In this document: in pieces, positions 44,601 through 56,258 of the stretch
How positions within the stretch are numbered: the first letter of the stretch is position 1
Layout of the letters: each line of letters starts with the position of its first letter
Position numbers and translations under genes: made by a program
Origin: Zingiber officinale
Taxonomy: Eukaryota; Streptophyta; Magnoliopsida; Zingiberales; Zingiberaceae
Length of the DNA stretch: 64,000 bases
NCBI RefSeq assembly: GCF_018446385.1
Contig: NC_056001.1
Coordinates: 110,253,740-110,317,739, forward strand
Reading direction: 5' to 3'
The notes under the pieces: generated by a model
Databases searched by the model: none
What the model was told of the DNA's origin: nothing
What the model saw: the letters and a program-made list of their open reading frames with translations, nothing else

Positions 44601-46076
44601 CGAAATCCAGAAATAAGGTTGTTCATAATCAATGAGGTGGCAAAGAACTAAAATCTACAGTGCTAAATACAAGGCTGCTCAAGCTTACCGAATCATTAAC
44701 AAAGGAAATCTAAACAACAAGTATCTAAAGCTAACACTGCATGCTTTAAACTAGAACAGATCTAAAATCATTCATAATCTTTCTTTGAAACCCACGGCAG
44801 CAAGCCCTTTAGACTAAGCTAACCTCAAAAAATCTGTACAAGAATTATCTTCCTAAATATAGAACCTAAGCTTACATCAAACCAATTCCTTATCTTTGAG
44901 TCTCACGGCAGCAAACCCTAAACCAAAAGTCTTCACAGCAAAATTCAAAAACTGAAAAAAAAACTCTACACGAGCAGAGCATGCTCATCAAGGTCACCAC
45001 AGAAAAATCTAACTTAAAAGCTGCAGTACTAATTTCAAAGCTTGAAGGAATCAACCCACTTGCTTAAACTTAACTAATCACTTTCTTTCTTTCTTTCTTT
45101 AGGGTTAACGGCAGAAAACTTTGAACTCATCCCTCCTCACGGCATACCCCAAAAGACACAAATAAAACACCAAACCGAACTCAACAACTCAAACCAAAGA
45201 AAGAATCAACAAACAGGAATTAAAATCCCTAGCAGCAAGCTTCAAAAATCAACACAGCAGCAAGCTTCGGAAATCATGAAAACAAAGATCCGAAACCTCA
45301 ATTCACAGCAACAAGGGCAAAAAATCTCGGAACTACTCTTACTGCAGGTGAGTGAGCAACTTACCTTAGGTTTTCTTGGACTTACAGCCGACGAGAAAGG
45401 CTCTAGGGTTTCGGGTGAAGCTTGAAATTTCAACGATTCTTCTGTGTCCGCGTCCCTTCTTGATAAGAGGAGCTCGATGGTGTGAAGACCTTACAGAAAT
45501 CTCCCTTGGTCGGCCGCCGGAGAAGCCCTAGGTGCTTGCCCTGAGAAGAGAACGCCGACGCACGGGGAGAGGAGAGGAGAGAAAATTTTCGGAAAAAGAA
45601 AACCTAATTCTTTTCTTATAACTAGGGTTTTTATTAACTGCTATACCTTAAATATTTGTCGCTCTTTCTTTATTCAGCAACGGACGCGTGAACACTTGGT
45701 CAGCGCGCACGTTGCTCAGGACTTGGCTCGTGGGTTCGAATCTCGGCTGCAACTATTTTTCTTCTTATTTATTTCCTATTCATTAACTACTGCTTAAATA
45801 GAATATTTCTCCTTTTTTAATAAAAAACATCTGCTGGAACAGTTGGTCAGCCGGATTCACTTAAGGTTTGGTTCGGCCGGAGGTCACGGGTTCGAATCTT
45901 GACTTGGATATTTTTTTGTCGAAACTTCCTTCGTTTAGTAAAAATACCAAACGACCTCCAAAAATTACATAAAAATACTCAAAAATTTTCTAAAAATCTC
46001 TAGAATTTTTCTATAGCATTTTAAATATTTTTAAATTATTTTTGGGACTCGAAATGGAGAAATTTGGGTTGTTACA
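41682..46076 (-). mobile_element. 4.4-kb solo LTR with CTGTT duplication
   Basis: 4395 bp from TGTAAAGACC to GGGTTGTTACA, with a perfect 5-bp duplication CTGTT (41677-41681 and 46077-46081). Read on the minus strand it starts TGTAACAACCC, like LTRs of some large Gypsy elements (Tekay/Del type). I found no second LTR copy, primer-binding site or coding domain inside, so it is most likely a solo LTR. Orientation is inferred from the TGTAACA start. Two GGGTTCGAATC modules lie near its minus-strand start. Confidence 0.72.
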
Positions 46077-46081
46077 CTGTT

Positions 46082-46165
46082 AATTTTCCTTTCTCTTAGT
46101 CCGAATTCCGATCGTGGAGCTGGTGATGATATCCGACGGTGGCTCAGAGGATGTTGTTCCAGTGT
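46082..46165. repeat. Right arm of the ~85-bp inverted repeat inside the MULE
   Basis: Contains GTGGAGCTGGTGATGATATC and GGTGGCTCAGAGGATGTTGT, the inverse of 38930-39016. Confidence 0.75.
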
Positions 46166-46839
46166 TTTTCTCTAGTGTTTAAGAATTCACTAGTCAGATA
46201 CATATACATTCTTTTTAATAGTGTTCCAGATAGAAAGGTTATATTCTTTTGCATTTACACAAGAGTAGAAGATAGACATTCTTTCTCCTTTGGGATTCTT
46301 TATTTTTAATTTGATGATGAGACTTAGTATATATACAGTTACAGTAATTCAAAAGTGGTCATAGATTAGTGTTTCTCGATAGATTGTTTATAGCTATTTT
46401 GATTACAAGTTGAAGATGTGTACTTTATTTATTGATCATTTACTACCGTGCAATGTAACTGGAGTACAATTGAATAAACTCTCTCACAAGAACTATGCCA
46501 CCTTGCATTCGATACCAGATTCTTTAGAAGTATGCATTCAATACAAAAAAAATGCACTAAATCAATCAAACATACAAATAAAGAAAATAGATGAATACTA
46601 ACCATAGATAATTACAACATCTTAGCGCATGTTACTAGAACCTGTAACAATAAAGATAATTTATTAATCTCTTTTTCTCAATACAATAAATCACTATAAT
46701 TTAACAAATTAAAACTTTGATAGTACCCGCTATAGATCCCAAATCAAGTTCATATGTGTCGTCAAGACTGATATGATTATTATCTTCAATCGATTTGATA
46801 ATTGACACATTATCATATAATAAATATAATAAAATAAAT
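46166..46839. other. MULE internal, non-coding
   Basis: AT-rich. No gene recognised; a 63-codon frame at 46410 looks accidental. Confidence 0.4.
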
Positions 46840-49071
46840 TTATTTGTAAGAAAACATATAAAAAATGAAAAAATGAATCGACACAGACCCTTGTTGTAAA
46901 TTTGGACAGTTACGCTTGTCATGTGATACTCCTCGTTGTTCACATCCACGACAAAGCCTAGAATTTGATGTAGATTTCTCCTTTGATGATTTTAATTTCT
47001 TCTCACATCCTTTTGTTCTTACTATAGAAGGATCAATAATACCAAGGCTCTCATCAATGGATTTTTTTCTTTGATTTCTATCACTGCATGTTGTACTAAT
47101 GGACATCTCTTGAATTTTATTGTAGATACAATCGAATTATTCATCCAAAAAGGTTGTCCTTTCATTACTCAAAGATGCATCATCAACTAACACGGAAGCT
47201 TTATAGGATAACCTCGAATGCCTCGACATTAAATACCTTTCTGAATCTGGATCATCAATAACATTTTGCTCCCCTAAAGCATATATTGCCCCAACTTTTG
47301 CATCTCGTGTCCATCGTTTGAGTATATACGTATCAGGCAAATGAAACACTTGGTTGATATGAAAAAAAGCTAACATATGTCTGCATGGAATGCCCTCAAA
47401 CTCAAATTTTATGCAGCTACACGATATGTAATCCCTTTGTTTGTCATGCGTGAGCACTCTTGATTTTAAAGAAGAACTTTGAAATTTCATCACGTGGTAA
47501 ACCGCTAAGGCAACTCCTGTAAATGACTGTTGCACATAATAACTATGACTCTCGATCATTTCACTTTGAAACTCCAGTCATTTCTTTTTTGTGTACAGCT
47601 TAACCATTTGAGTTTCCATTGGCCAGGTTGTATTAGCCCTGGGTTGCTCATTCATATCAATATGGTCCGCAACTAACTCATTGTGTCTTTGATGTCTCAA
47701 TGCTCTATTAAAACGTGTGATAAAATCCATTAATGAATTCTTATTTGAAACATATTTCTTGAAAAATGCATGTGAGCCTTCAGATCTTTGGCTACTTGAC
47801 ATTCTTGCAGAAAATACATGACTAAAATATGTTGGCACCCATCTGTGTCTCAATTCATACATCAAGGACAACCAATCATTTTTCTCTAAGTTAGCATCCT
47901 TGATAGTCTCTTCTCATGACTTCTCAAAATCATCAGGTGTTGTAGAATTTACAATGACGTTCTTTATGCTGTGATAGTGGTTTCGAAAAGTCAAAGAGTC
48001 TAATTTATTTGGGAATTTATTCAATAAGTGCCACAAACAATATCGATGCATCGTTTGAGGGAAAACTTGTGCAATTACTTTTGTCATAGCAGGATCCTGA
48101 TTAGTGATGATAATGTTTGGTGCGCCTTTAGGCATGACTTCTGAGAACTTTGTAAGCGACCAAACAAAGGACTCAGTTTTCTCATCACTAAGAAACCCAC
48201 AACCAAAAAGAATTGTATGATGACGATGATTAACCCCTATAAATGGTGCCAAAATTAAGTCATATTTGTTAGTATTATATGTCGTATCAAATACAACTAC
48301 ATCACAAAATACACTGTATGCCCTCCTTGATATATGATCAGCCCAAAAACACCTACTAAATCTGTTATCTGAATCTATCTCATAATCAAAGAAAAAAGAT
48401 GAATTTTTCTCTTGCTCGGATGTAAAAAACTCTATCAGTGTTTCGGCATCAATACCCTTTTGTTTATCTCTTAGATTTTTCTCTAAATTTCTAATATCTC
48501 TTTTTGTGCAACCGACTCCCTCAGGCCCTCCATACTCTATCTCCAATATTTGCATTTGCTGACAAGTTGGTACATTGGCCTCTGAAAATTGTTTTGTCAA
48601 TGTTTTCTTTGCTGCTGAAACATTACGATGTGAGCGTAGCAAATGCACCTTTGATGGAGTCGAGAGTGGATGATTATGAGTTTCTATGAAGTTACTGACA
48701 ACCCAATTAGGTCCGGTCTGTTTCCTTGCAAATGCAATATTCAACTTACAACCCGTTCTAACTGCGCCATGTGCTCTTTCCCTTGATACATGATCAACTT
48801 TTGTATGTTTATTCCACCGCATTAGATTTGTATGACCCTCTTTAAAGCAAACAATTTGTTTCCACGTCACTTCATTTGTTATCTTATTTTTCTTGCTTGT
48901 GTTTATCCTTGAACTAAATCCAACTTCTTGTGCATATTGGTTATAGAACGAATATGCCTCCTCTAGTGACGAGAATTTCATTCCAATTTTTGGCTTTCTA
49001 TCATCTGCAACTTGGGGAATGAATTCTTGATCATCAACTCTATTTTCTTCCATTTCTGAGAGTCCTCGCAT
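46840..49071 (-). pseudogene. FAR1-type MULE transposase, three in-frame stops
   Basis: One frame from ATG 49071 to about 46840, around 720 codons. Domains in order: FAR1 DNA-binding zinc region (FSSLEEAYSFYNQYAQEVGF to ETHNHPLS), MULE transposase core (VVVFDTTYNTNKYDLILAPF, GCGFLSDEKTESFVWSL, TNQDPAMTKVIAQVFP, HRYCLWHLLNKF), SEGSHAFFKKYVSNK, SWIM zinc finger (CSCIKFEFEGIPCRHMLAFF) and a C-terminal zinc knuckle (CRGCEQRGVSHDKRNC). Acidic residues FDTTY and TNQD are present. Stops at about 47914 (TGA), 47578 (TGA) and near 47136 (TAA) interrupt the frame; both TGA codons replace an expected Trp. It would cut and move the element. Splice sites and a 5' exon toward the right end are possible but not resolved. 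Confidence 0.85.
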
Positions 49072-49261
49072 TATATTTGACAATAGATAAGTAGATAAAT
49101 AAATAAAAACTATAACTTATTTTTATAAAGTAAAAATGGAAAACAATTTGATAGAGAAAAGTCCTAAATTGAATAAGAAGAAATAAATAACCTCTATCTC
49201 TGTTGCATTGAAAAAACTAAATAAGTCCTTAAAGATGTCCTCTAAGTTAAACACAGCAAAG

Positions 49262-49829
49262 TATAAGTCCTTAAAGATGTTACCCTAGGTTCAGCTTGTC
49301 GCGACGAAGGAGGAAGGCGCCTGTGGGTGTTCCTCTTCTGCAGTTGCATCGCGACGAAGGAGGAAGGGGCAGAAACCCTAGCTTCGGGCGGCCTGTGGGT
49401 GTTCCTCTTTTGCGGCCACGTCGCGATGAAAGAGGAAGGAGAAATGAGGAAGGAGGAAGGAGAAATCTGTGGAGTTTCCTCGCGGCTGTGGGTGTTCCTC
49501 TTCTGCGACTGTGTCACGACGAAGGAGGAAGGAGAAATGAGGAAGGAGGAAGGAGAAATCTATGGAGTTTCCTCGCGGTTGTGGGTGTTCCTCTTCTGCA
49601 GCCGCGTCACGAGGAAGGAGGAAGGAGAAATCTGTGGAGTTTCCTCGCGACTATGGGTGTTCCTCTTCTGCGGCCACGTCGCGATGAAGGAGGAAGGACG
49701 AAGGAGATATTAGGGCTACGGAAAACAGTGGAAAAAAACTAATATACTCTAACAAAAAAAATGACGTGGACCTGCCACGAGGGCAGGTCCGTAGCAATCC
49801 GGAAGAAATGTTCCGCAACAGAACATTTC
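49262..49829. repeat. MULE right terminal repeat
   Basis: Inverse of the left end, with extra copies of the unit containing GGAGAAATCTGTGGAGTTTC, CTCGCGG and GTGGGTGTTCCTCTTCTGC (about four). The outer tip forms a perfect 9-bp hairpin, GAAATGTTC and GAACATTTC (49805-49829), which is not seen at the left tip. Confidence 0.78.

Positions 49830-49836
<7 letters not shown>

Positions 49837-49890
<54 letters not shown>
49837..49890. repeat. (TA)n tract between the MULE and the pararetrovirus
   Basis: About 26 TA units, preceded by GTGTGTG. Confidence 0.9.
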
Positions 49891-49894
<4 letters not shown>

Positions 49895-49899
49895 GCTTA

Positions 49900-50760
49900 A
49901 AGATATCCTTCTTACTTAGCTAGCGTAGGTCATATATGGTTTTGTTTTTTATTATTCTTGATATAGTTATTGTTCACCTGTTGGTTACTAAAATAAAGAT
50001 TAAGAAAAAGAACTAAGAAAAGATAGGTAGAATAGATTGCAATTTATCATAAAACAGTTTCAGCAGTTCATTATAAAAACAAGCAGGGATCTTTTACAGG
50101 GAAAATACAATCAGAAAACTTAGAAGCTTACATACCAGAAAACTTAAATTTATAGACACTTATATTACATGATGACAAGATAGGAAAACGTAATTTATAG
50201 ACTGTTGATCTTACATGTTGAAGTATTGGTGCTAAAATAAAACTTACAGAAACTAAGGTTGAAGAAAGTTGAGAAAGATCGAGCAAAAGAGAAAGTTTAA
50301 GCAAAAGAAGTGATTGCTCTGTGCCCCTAGAAGTAGAAGAGTGGGGCTTCTTATATGCAGAGGGATTCAGGAAGAAGAAAGGCTTACTTGCAAGAGAAGG
50401 GGCCTGCTTGGAGATGAAAGACAAGTGGTAGAAAAGGAGGAGGGCCTGGTGGTGACTTTTAAAAGTGGAAGATAGATGGTAGAAAAGGAGGGTCGGAAAG
50501 AGGTAATGGACAAGTGGTTGTTAGTGGAGCTATTGTAGAGGTGGTTGGGTGGAGCTCCTGTAGAGTAAAGTGAGTGGAGCTTCTGTAGAATTGATCGATT
50601 AGGGGTATACCATGTTATCAAGATTCTGTTCTCCTGTGGAGTCCAAAGATGGTACTTGTGAGTTGGATGCTTGAGTTGGTGCTCTGTGCTTGGCAAGGGT
50701 AGCCTCTTGTAAGCTTTGGCTGATAGTGCTGAACTAGCAAGCCGTTTGTTACTCATTCAT
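49900..50760 (-). promoter_or_regulatory. Pararetrovirus promoter and leader region
   Basis: The minus strand has a TATA box (CATATAAGAAG) at about 50349-50358 and a CT-rich leader downstream. Upstream (about 50525-50590) three repeats of GTGGAGCT(A/C/T)CTGTAGA-like sequence and two of GACAAGTGGT may be enhancer elements. The frame at 50367-50756 overlaps these and is not considered a gene. Confidence 0.6.
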
Positions 50761-51263
50761 TCTGTCTTCTTTTGATAATGTTGAACGAGCGTTGTATGTT
50801 GGGTAGTGAAATTAAAAGGAAAGAACCTGGTGCTCATTTCCTTTGGCGAATAAATTTTCTTGGTGAAAGATTCTCGTACAAGAAGGTAAGTATCAGAGTC
50901 TTCAATTTTGTCCTAACCCCAATCTGTCCCTTGACTAGAGGCACGCCAATATTTAAGTTGATCAGGAAAAGAGGGAGAAACTTCCCAATCAGTCTGGGTC
51001 GGAAGGATAATCTTTTAGTTCTGCTTGGTACCCACCAACTTCATTGATGTCAATTTCGACTAAATGTCTGGCTGGTTCTATCTTGAGCCTAACCATTCTG
51101 GTGGAGTACTGTCAAAAGTGCAAATCACAAAGATTTCCTCTTCTTCCAATGTTCTGGAAATGATAGTGTCCAATTTCTTGGGAAAATCTTTAATGGAACC
51201 AAGGTCATGGACCCATAATTTATGTAAGAGACCATAGTCCAGTAATGTAAAAAGAGTGATAAG
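50761..51263 (-). other. Pararetrovirus sequence between viroplasmin-like gene and promoter
   Basis: Short broken frames only. Probably the decayed end of the viroplasmin-like gene and the intergenic region. Confidence 0.4.
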
Positions 51264-52219
51264 TCATCTTTTGTAAGCAGTAGTAGTGTATGTTTCATAA
51301 TCTACATTGGCTCTTCGAAAGGAGTAAATAAGTTGGCAAGAACAGTCATATTTGTCAGAGTTAATACAAGGTGGACCTTTCTTTTGGCATTTGAGTTTTG
51401 GGATGAACTCAGCCTCATATACTATTATCATGCTTTCAGGGGGAGTTTTGTGAAAAGCTTTAAGGGCTTCACATAAGTCTATAAAAGTTTGTAAAGTTGA
51501 TTTTTCGGCCAAACTTCTTACGTATGTAGTAATGTCTTCTGGAACAATATTTGGAAAACTTGCTAAGCGATTTTCATAAGCCCTTTATAAGGCAGTAGCC
51601 TCGTTTTGTTCTTTGAGTTGGGCTAGAGTCAAGTAGTTGGGTCTGTGAATTGGCTTAGTACTGTCTGGAGAGTTATCAGAACTAGCTTCATTACTTCCAA
51701 CTATTTGAGCATAAATTAGTAAAGTGTGAGTGTCAGGGCCAGTGGCATGTAATGGGATTGTTTTAAGTAGGGTACTAATGAAGAAATGTGGGCCAAGCTG
51801 AACTCTGACAGCTGTAAATACTTCTTCCAGGCAATAAAAACCCTTAAAGTAGGGATGTTCAAAGTCTTATATAGCCAAGTTGGTTTCTTCCCAGGTAGAG
51901 TAAACTCCTACTTGGGGCCTGAGAAAACCACATAACAAGAGAACTTCTTTTCTACTGATTTTTGTATAGCAGTAAGGAAGTAGTTGGAAAGTGCATTAAT
52001 GACCACAATTTTGTGTCCTGAGCTTCCAGGTAAAGTGGGGATATGCCAAATATTGTCCAGGAGGCCGTTTTGAATGTGACCCAGTTTGTCTCTGGTAGAA
52101 AAACAAAACTGATCCTCTGGTTGTGTAAATAGTTGTAAGTCTTGGTTACTAAAGCGTATAGTTTTTGTAGAGAAAGTACGAACCTTTTGTGGTCTGTCCA
52201 TAATCCTATAAAGAGTCAT
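51264..52219 (-). pseudogene. Viroplasmin-like (ORF VI/TAV) relic of the pararetrovirus
   Basis: Two main pieces (52219-51908 and 51512-51264) with stops between. A CYVVFSGP...GVYSTWEE motif and a following F...KGFY..EE segment match the caulimovirus viroplasmin/translation transactivator core. In living relatives this protein forms inclusion bodies and allows reinitiation of translation. Its place downstream of RNase H and before the promoter fits the family. Broken. Confidence 0.65.
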
Positions 52220-53600
52220 AAGAGTGCATTACAATTAGCAATAGTCTAGATAAAGTATCTGCTAGGGAGTTATTAACTCCTTTTATATATTCCCATTGTA
52301 TTCTTAGGCCTTTGTTAATTATAGTATCTGTAAAATTTAGCCATCTCTTAGTACCAAGGCCTTTTCTGATGCTTTTGGTTTGCTGACTATATTTGACAAT
52401 AACTTCAAAATTTATCCTGATAGTGATTTCTTATTTGTTACAAATAAATAATCTGAAGGCTTCTAAGCAATATATAACTACTGAGATTTCATAATCAAGT
52501 GAGGTTAGATGTCCTTTTTCTTGATATTTGCCAGAGGCATACCGGCATAAGTTTTCAATTGTCTTGGGTTCATATTTAGATGTTTTGCGGTAAAGAATGT
52601 CACCCATCTAGTTTCACATCCGTTTGTTTCAATAACTAAGTAGTCCATGTCAAGAGGTAAGGTTAATTTTGGAATAGTTTTGACCAAATGTTTAATTTGC
52701 CGAACTAGGGCTATATCTTATTGATTGAAATGTCTTTATCCGATCAAGGATGTTTTATTATATAGGGGTCCACTAATTTTTCTAATATCTTTAAGATAAG
52801 GTCTTGCATAGTTTAGGAGGCAAAAAAAAGAGCATAAAGTCTTGGTATCTTTCATTTTATCAGGGAAAGTAGTTGTAATGTAATTTATCCTTGGCATATT
52901 TTTGCTCCTAGGAATTCTATATGTGTTTATGCTAATTTCATTTTTTATAAGAAACAATAAGGTCATGTTGTTCGAATAAATTAAAAATAATATGTAAATG
53001 AGCGTAATGTTCTGATTTAGTTTTTGAGAATACTAGAATATCATCAATATAGACATGTAAACATGGAAACAGGTCGAAAGATATCATCCATTTTTCGTTG
53101 GAAAACTTGGGGGTTATTTTAAGGCCAAAGGGCATAACCAGTCATTCAAAATGGCCTTCTGAGCAGGCAAAAGCTGTCCATTCAATGCATTTTTACTTGC
53201 AAAAAATCTGATTTCATGTCAAATTTTGAGTACCATTTAGAAAGTTGTATCTTATTTAAAAGTTGGTCTTTATCTAGGATTTTGTATCCATTTTCTTAGC
53301 AGTTATCATTTAATCTTTTGTAATTTAAAATCATTCTTGACTGTCCACGTTTTTGTTCTATCCCTTTGTTGACTATAAAAGCGGGGATTCTATGTCTAGA
53401 GGTAGATCTTTGAATGACCCCTAAATGTAATAATTGTTGGATATGCATCTTGCATTCTTCAGTTTTCCAATTGGTATATTTTAAATCTTGGGCTTTAATT
53501 GTTAGGTCTGGGTTAATGATTTCCAATTTGCAATATACTTTGTCCCTATCCTAGTATTTGAGTGGATTTTCACTAATAATTTCTAGTTTTTCTAATCTAG
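52220..53600 (-). pseudogene. Reverse transcriptase-RNase H relic of the pararetrovirus
   Basis: Pieces in order on the minus strand: RT N-terminal part (53526-53296, HIQQLLHLGVIQRS and SRMILNYKRLND), active site YIDDILVFS near 53035-53060 preceded by MPFGLK, and RNase H beginning near 52687 (LVIETNG, where a catalytic Asp is replaced by Asn). The end (NNSLADTLSRL) is near 52240. Several frames and stops. The domain order matches caulimovirid polymerase. Confidence 0.82.
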
Positions 53601-54160
53601 AGATTAAAAAATCTAAATTGGGTTGATGAGCATTAATCATCTGAAGTAACTGTGTTGGGCTTATTAGGTCAGTAAGGGTATCCCATGTAGAAAATCATCA
53701 CTTGGAGGGTTTGACCAGCCAAGTGTTTCTAGTTTTCTTGAAATTCAGAAAAAGCTAACTCACAAATTTAAAGAGTAGTACTTGTTTGTTGTTGTTTATA
53801 AGAGCATGTCGAGGAACACTGATAAGTAAATTTCTTTGAATTGTGAGGATGATTGTTAGGTGAGGGTGGAATGATAAGTGGGTGAACAACTGAGGGATAA
53901 TCTGACACAATGGGTGAGATTATTGGCGTGGAAATGAAAAGAACATAATCTTTAATGAGAAGAAAAGCGCGGTCTGGTACTATAAGAAAATTGAGTCATA
54001 ATATTAGATGTATGTTAGGATATAATAATGGTTTGACCCATAATTTGAAGAGTGTGAGAGGACGGTAGGTACTACAACTATTGTAAAATATTAAGTGTAT
54101 GTTTGTCACAAATTGTGTACACGTTAACTGTTGTCCATCCAATTAGGTACTAATTAAGGG
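53601..54160 (-). other. Pararetrovirus protease-RT linker
   Basis: Heavily broken; no domain recognised. Confidence 0.4.
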
Positions 54161-54463
54161 TTAAGAGGCTTTCTTAATAAAAGTTTTTGGTAGTATTGAG
54201 ATCCGGGTTGTCTCATCTATGGTGGATTTAGTGGTCCCACTGTCTAAAAAGACATGTAGTGTAAACTCATGGCTATGTATATTAACAAGACATTTGACTC
54301 TAATATCAAGGGTTTTCCTTGTGTTACAAATACTAGAGGCTTTAATAAAAACTATGTTTGTTTCTGGCAAACTCATGGAAACTTGTAGGCCTTTGCCTTT
54401 ATCAAGTGGCTGTGGTAATATTTTTTCTAGTTGGGCTATAATAACATCTAGATGAGCTTCCAT
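54161..54463 (-). pseudogene. Aspartic protease relic of the pararetrovirus
   Basis: 100-codon piece with an FLDSGTT active-site motif, as in pararetroviral aspartic proteases. The region before it (MEAHLDVIIAQLEKILP) may be the C-terminal end of the preceding protein. Confidence 0.7.
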
Positions 54464-54659
54464 TTGGTTTAATCAAGTTTCCAAGGTAGATACTCTTATT
54501 TCGAGGAGAATATTTCTAGTATTGTTCTTAGGGTGTTGAGTTGTAGGTATTGTAATGATAAAATATTTTTGGAGGCAAAGATTACAAGCCTATTTTTTAC
54601 ATAAAGTGCAGCTGCCTCGTTTTTCAATGGAGAGGTAATAATTACAAAGATAGCAAGGG

Positions 54660-56258
54660 ATGTTATCTGTTCCTATTTTTAATAGTCAATCATGTATATA
54701 ATTAGATTATTGGCTTCCTGTGTTAAGTTGAGTGAACATTAGATTCATTTTATCATGAAAGTCTTCCCAGAATATCGGATCATAGTTTAATGGCATATAA
54801 TCAGGGAAATCAATGTCAGGATAATCATGTGAAGACTGTAGAAAAGAATTTACTAAGCGATAATCAGAGGAGGGAGGAACTTCTTCTACATCATCTACAG
54901 AAATAATAGAATAAATAGAAGAAGTATCCAAAACGTCTGACTGGATTTCTACTCAATCAAGATTAGTGCAGGTAACTAGTTTGGCCTCAGGTGTATATAA
55001 ATTTTTCTTGTTTGGGCAGGCTAAGGATAAATGACCTGACTCATTACAAGCAAAATAAGTAAACGTATTGGCATAAGTTTTCTTTATTTTGAATTTTTTT
55101 ACACGTCTTTCCTTATTTAGATAAAGTTTCGTTTCTCTACTTTTTCTAACATAGTATGTTTTTCTTGGTATGACTATTTTAGGTTTAGTAACAAATTGTT
55201 TTGAAGTTCGATTGTTCTTATAAGGCCATGTTCTTGAGGGGTTTGAGCTATACTACTGAGAGGTTATTCTTACTCCAATATTATTATATTATGGTACTAC
55301 TTTCATATATGTCAAGATCTTATGTATTTCTTTTTCTAGGTCTCCTAAGAGTTTACTAAATAATTGTTCTCCTAATTCAGGGTTACAGTAATTTCTTGAA
55401 ACGACTGTTAGGGCTAGAAAATCATTACAAAAAGGGTTTAATCCAATTCTAATTGAATAGTTGTAATTGCTCTAAGTCTCTCATAGCTTCTTTTTGTCTA
55501 ATATTTAAACCTGTGTTTGCATCTCGGGCTGTAAAAAATCTATGAATACTATAGTAGAAATTAAGTATGTTATTTCTTTGGGAAGTAATTCTGGCTACTT
55601 CTTCCGGATGGATTGTTTTATAGGATTCTCATGCTGCTCTGGCAACATCTCCTAAGTAATTCTCTCATACTCTTATCATGGAGTTCCCTGATTCTATATC
55701 TAGTTCATATTTAACTTGATAATCTCATTTAACAGAGACTATCCATTTTTCTAAATATGTATAATGCATTTAGGGATCATCACATTCTCCAATATTAAGT
55801 AAAACAGAGTTTTCCCCAAAATACGTTATTTCTGGTGATCTTCTTTTTCTTATGGTTCTTAATAAGGAATTATTATTTGTGTAGGAATGGATTTGTGTTC
55901 TTGGAAGATGTCCTTCTCCATAGTCCATAGTCCGCATAGAACTTTCTGGATATCTTACCTGTAAGGGTTGTGGCCTAGATGTACTAGTAGCACTAGATTT
56001 AGCAGAATTCATTAAATTGATATTGGAGAAATAGTCTTTCTTTTTAGCAATAATGTTATGGTCTTCATCAAAGTATAGCATGCAGTATGTTTCTAACTTA
56101 TGGTGTAAAAGATCTAATGTTTCTAATTTTTTAAGATCTTCATTAGTAAAATAGGTAGTTATTTCAAATGGTAGGTATACATACTCATGTAAGTCATCAT
56201 AAAATAAATAGTTAGGTTCTAGGCCTAAGTTGGTACATTCTTTATTCATTAAGTTCAT
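54660..56258 (-). pseudogene. Coat protein relic of the pararetrovirus
   Basis: The N-terminal part (56258-55770) is acidic. The middle is broken by stops, and near 55010-55060 a zinc-knuckle-like motif FACNESGHLSLAC lacks the first Cys (a Tyr codon stands there). Acidic C-terminal part near 54931-54707. A coat protein with a CCHC knuckle before protease is expected in this family. Confidence 0.6.

Larger units (their letters stand above)
36586..49829. mobile_element. Large Mutator-like element (MULE) with nested insertions
   Basis: The two ends are related in inverted orientation: left 36586-37005, right about 49262-49829. Both carry the outer words GTTGC(A/G)GAA, CTCGTGG(T/C)AGGTCC and GTTAGAGTATATTAG, followed by repeated CTCCTTC, TCGCGAC and GCAGAAGAGGAACACCC units. 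Inside, a FAR1-type transposase runs from the right end leftward and a GRF zinc-finger gene from the left end rightward. The interior was enlarged by a tandem hairpin array and a 4.4-kb solo LTR. Both ends abut (TA)n, so the usual 9-bp duplication cannot be read. Confidence 0.8.

Noticed and set aside
45690..45905. Possible tRNA genes because of GGGTTCGAATC
   Set aside because: No cloverleaf with acceptor stem and anticodon could be formed by eye; only box-like motifs remain.
41682..46076. Possible complete LTR element with short LTRs
   Set aside because: I looked for a second copy of the TGTAAAGACC end and for a primer-binding site inside and found neither; a solo LTR fits better.
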